64,000 bases of DNA from Methanomassiliicoccales archaeon (GTDB lineage Archaea > Thermoplasmatota > Thermoplasmata > Methanomassiliicoccales > UBA472): assembly GCA_013415865.1 (NCBI GenBank), contig CP058896.1:1-64000 (forward strand), read 5' to 3'. The position numbers and the translations under genes are program-made. Under the pieces are notes generated by a model. It made no database searches. It was given only the letters and a program-made list of their open reading frames with translations, and had not been told where the DNA came from. Below, in pieces: positions 62,892-64,000 of the stretch; the stretch's first letter is position 1, and each line of letters opens with the position of its first letter.

Positions 62892-63140
62892 TTATTTCAT
62901 GTTACATTCAGGGCATTTATCATAGTCCAGAGAACCAAAGTTAGAGAAGACCTCGTAGACACAGCCGCATCTGATGCACTTCTTAAAGGCTATAAATGGA
63001 GACCTGAACAGTTCGCATCTCAATACTCTGACCTCCGTGAGCTCCTGCTTTCTCAGACAGACATCTGCTATACAGTTGTCACATAGGCTCCTTCTTCTGA
63101 TATTCACCCAACGGTGCTCACCGATCTGAACTTTCGTCAA
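62892..63140 (-). CDS. small zinc-binding protein
   Basis: An 82-residue protein with several Cys pairs: LCDNCIADVC, FKKCIRCGCVYEVF and KCPECNMK at the C terminus, enough for two zinc sites. The start is TTG 63140 after GGTGCAGGAG. No membrane helix. Family and function unknown. Its stop lies 34 nt from the convergent protease gene. Confidence 0.55.
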   Translation of the reverse strand: MTKVQIGEHRWVNIRRRSLCDNCIADVCLRKQELTEVRVLRCELFRSPFIAFKKCIRCGCVYEVFSNFGSLDYDKCPECNMK

Positions 63141-63264
63141 TCTCCTGCACCTTTTCGGTTATCATCTTGATATTGCGAATATTTAATTGTGTCACACAAA
63201 AGATTGAGCATGTGTCGAGATAAAATGAAAAAATGATTTAATGAAATGGTTTGGGATACAGACC

Positions 63265-64000
63265 TTAAATGACATTATTCCTCAGCCGGTCATGCAGCTC
63301 TCCGATCTTACCTTTGTTCCAACTATTGATCTTAGAGAAAAACCCGGTGACACGGGTTATTCCCTCAATGTTGACCGAATGGCAGTAAGGGCAACTGTCC
63401 TTCAGGCCGCGAACGGTCTTCCCACAATCTAGGCAAGAGGTAAACTCGGGACTAAATGCTATCTGCGCGTTCTGCGTGGTCTCGAAGGTCTTTTTGACAA
63501 AGGCAGCTATGCTTTCCGCCGGAGGTTTGTGCTCTCCGAGCCACACATGCGTGAGGGAACCTGCATCTATCAAGGGGTGGAACACACCCTCTTGTTTGAC
63601 ACGCTCTATGGCGCCTATATTTGCACCAACATTCAGATATGTGGAATTGGTGTAATAGACCTCGCCCGTGCTCTTGTTCCCCTTTATGACGGTCGATGTC
63701 TGCAAAGGATAATATTTCTTATCCAACTTTGCGAACCTATACGAGGTGCTTTCAGCCGGGGTCTGCTCCAAAGGCATCTTGATCCCATATTTTGCACCGA
63801 TCTCCTCCGCGTCCTTCTTCATGGCCGCGATCACCCGAAGTCCGAACTTCATGGCATCTTTCGATTCATGAAGCTGTTGGCCGGTATGATATTGCACCAT
63901 CTCGTTCAGACCCACCATGCCGACGAGGAAAGAGGCTTTGTTGAACCTGTAATATGGCTCCCCATCCATCTCCATTGTCAGCAAAGCGAGAGGTCCGTGC
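63265..64000 (-). CDS. nrdD: anaerobic ribonucleoside-triphosphate reductase, C-terminal part, cut by the window edge
   Basis: About 245 residues of NrdD, a glycyl-radical enzyme that makes deoxynucleotides without oxygen. The frame runs into the edge (HGPLALLTMEMDGEPYYRFNKASF). Seen: PLQTSTVIKG, YLNVGANIGAIERVKQEG, the zinc site CLDCGKTVRGLKDSCPYC, and the radical loop RVTGFFSKINSWNKGKIGELHDR with Gly in TGF. All look intact. The activase NrdG is not in view. Shows an anaerobic life style or phase. Confidence 0.96.
   Translation of the reverse strand, partial: HGPLALLTMEMDGEPYYRFNKASFLVGMVGLNEMVQYHTGQQLHESKDAMKFGLRVIAAMKKDAEEIGAKYGIKMPLEQTPAESTSYRFAKLDKKYYPLQTSTVIKGNKSTGEVYYTNSTYLNVGANIGAIERVKQEGVFHPLIDAGSLTHVWLGEHKPPAESIAAFVKKTFETTQNAQIAFSPEFTSCLDCGKTVRGLKDSCPYCHSVNIEGITRVTGFFSKINSWNKGKIGELHDRLRNNVI

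Overview
The window reads as a chromosomal segment of an archaeon of the phylum Thermoplasmatota, possibly the Methanomassiliicoccales or a close relative; the order is an inference. Archaeal markers include a thermosome, RfcL with a C-terminal PIP box, Taw1, a proteasome beta subunit, the KH/beta-CASP factor FttA (aCPSF1), archaeal LeuS, the eS19-PDCD5-eL39-eL31-aIF6 cluster, MptE, and many TATA boxes 20-30 nt upstream of leaderless or nearly leaderless ATG/GTG/TTG starts. A partial anaerobic ribonucleotide reductase (NrdD) at the right edge points to an anaerobe. No methanogenesis operon and no cas genes are present.

Layout. 1-674 is the distal end of a CRISPR array with a Haloferax-like 5' handle. 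733-3159 is an ABC exporter operon behind a long inverted repeat. 3345-7894 holds the thermosome, a secreted anchored protein and an aldehyde dehydrogenase. 7962-14924 is an accessory, AT-rich stretch: an OB-fold protein, two overlapping serine recombinases, a palindromic recombination-site candidate, two paralogous six-helix membrane proteins, proline dehydrogenase, a tiny ribbon-helix-helix protein, a 1.1 kb gene-poor AT-rich segment and a TerB-like protein. 14935-25935 is mostly core information processing (rfcL, taw1, fttA, psmB) with a Cys-rich protein, a stress protein and a large secreted propeller protein. 26053-34458 carries an FmdE-like protein, a type IV pilus/Tad-like ATPase and membrane platform, a U32 peptidase, two pilin-like proteins and small zinc-ribbon or DUF proteins.

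35146-37018 is thiamine salvage: a TPP riboswitch that runs into the Shine-Dalgarno of thiM, then thiE. tRNA-Leu(UAG) follows on the minus strand. 37155-40110 (minus) reads as RHH regulator, then an FtsZ-like protein lacking the second FtsZ domain, then an ATP-NAD kinase-like protein, then an RNA-binding protein; a perfect 17-bp inverted repeat sits in its promoter. 40328-52794 holds leuS, an MMPL transporter, ubiX, the ribosomal cluster, an MBL hydrolase, DUF373 and mptE.

52795-60709 is an AT-richer island encoding a complete Opp/Dpp-type peptide ABC transporter. Its binding protein is interrupted by one in-frame TGA, and its two ATPases carry large insertions, including a zinc ribbon in OppD. 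The window closes with a DUF6015-like paralogue, a site-2 protease, a zinc-binding protein and the 3' part of nrdD.

The main points for follow-up are the paired minimal serine recombinases with their candidate site, the RHH/truncated-FtsZ locus, the TGA-interrupted binding protein, and the family of TGTCA/TGACA inverted repeats in front of several genes.
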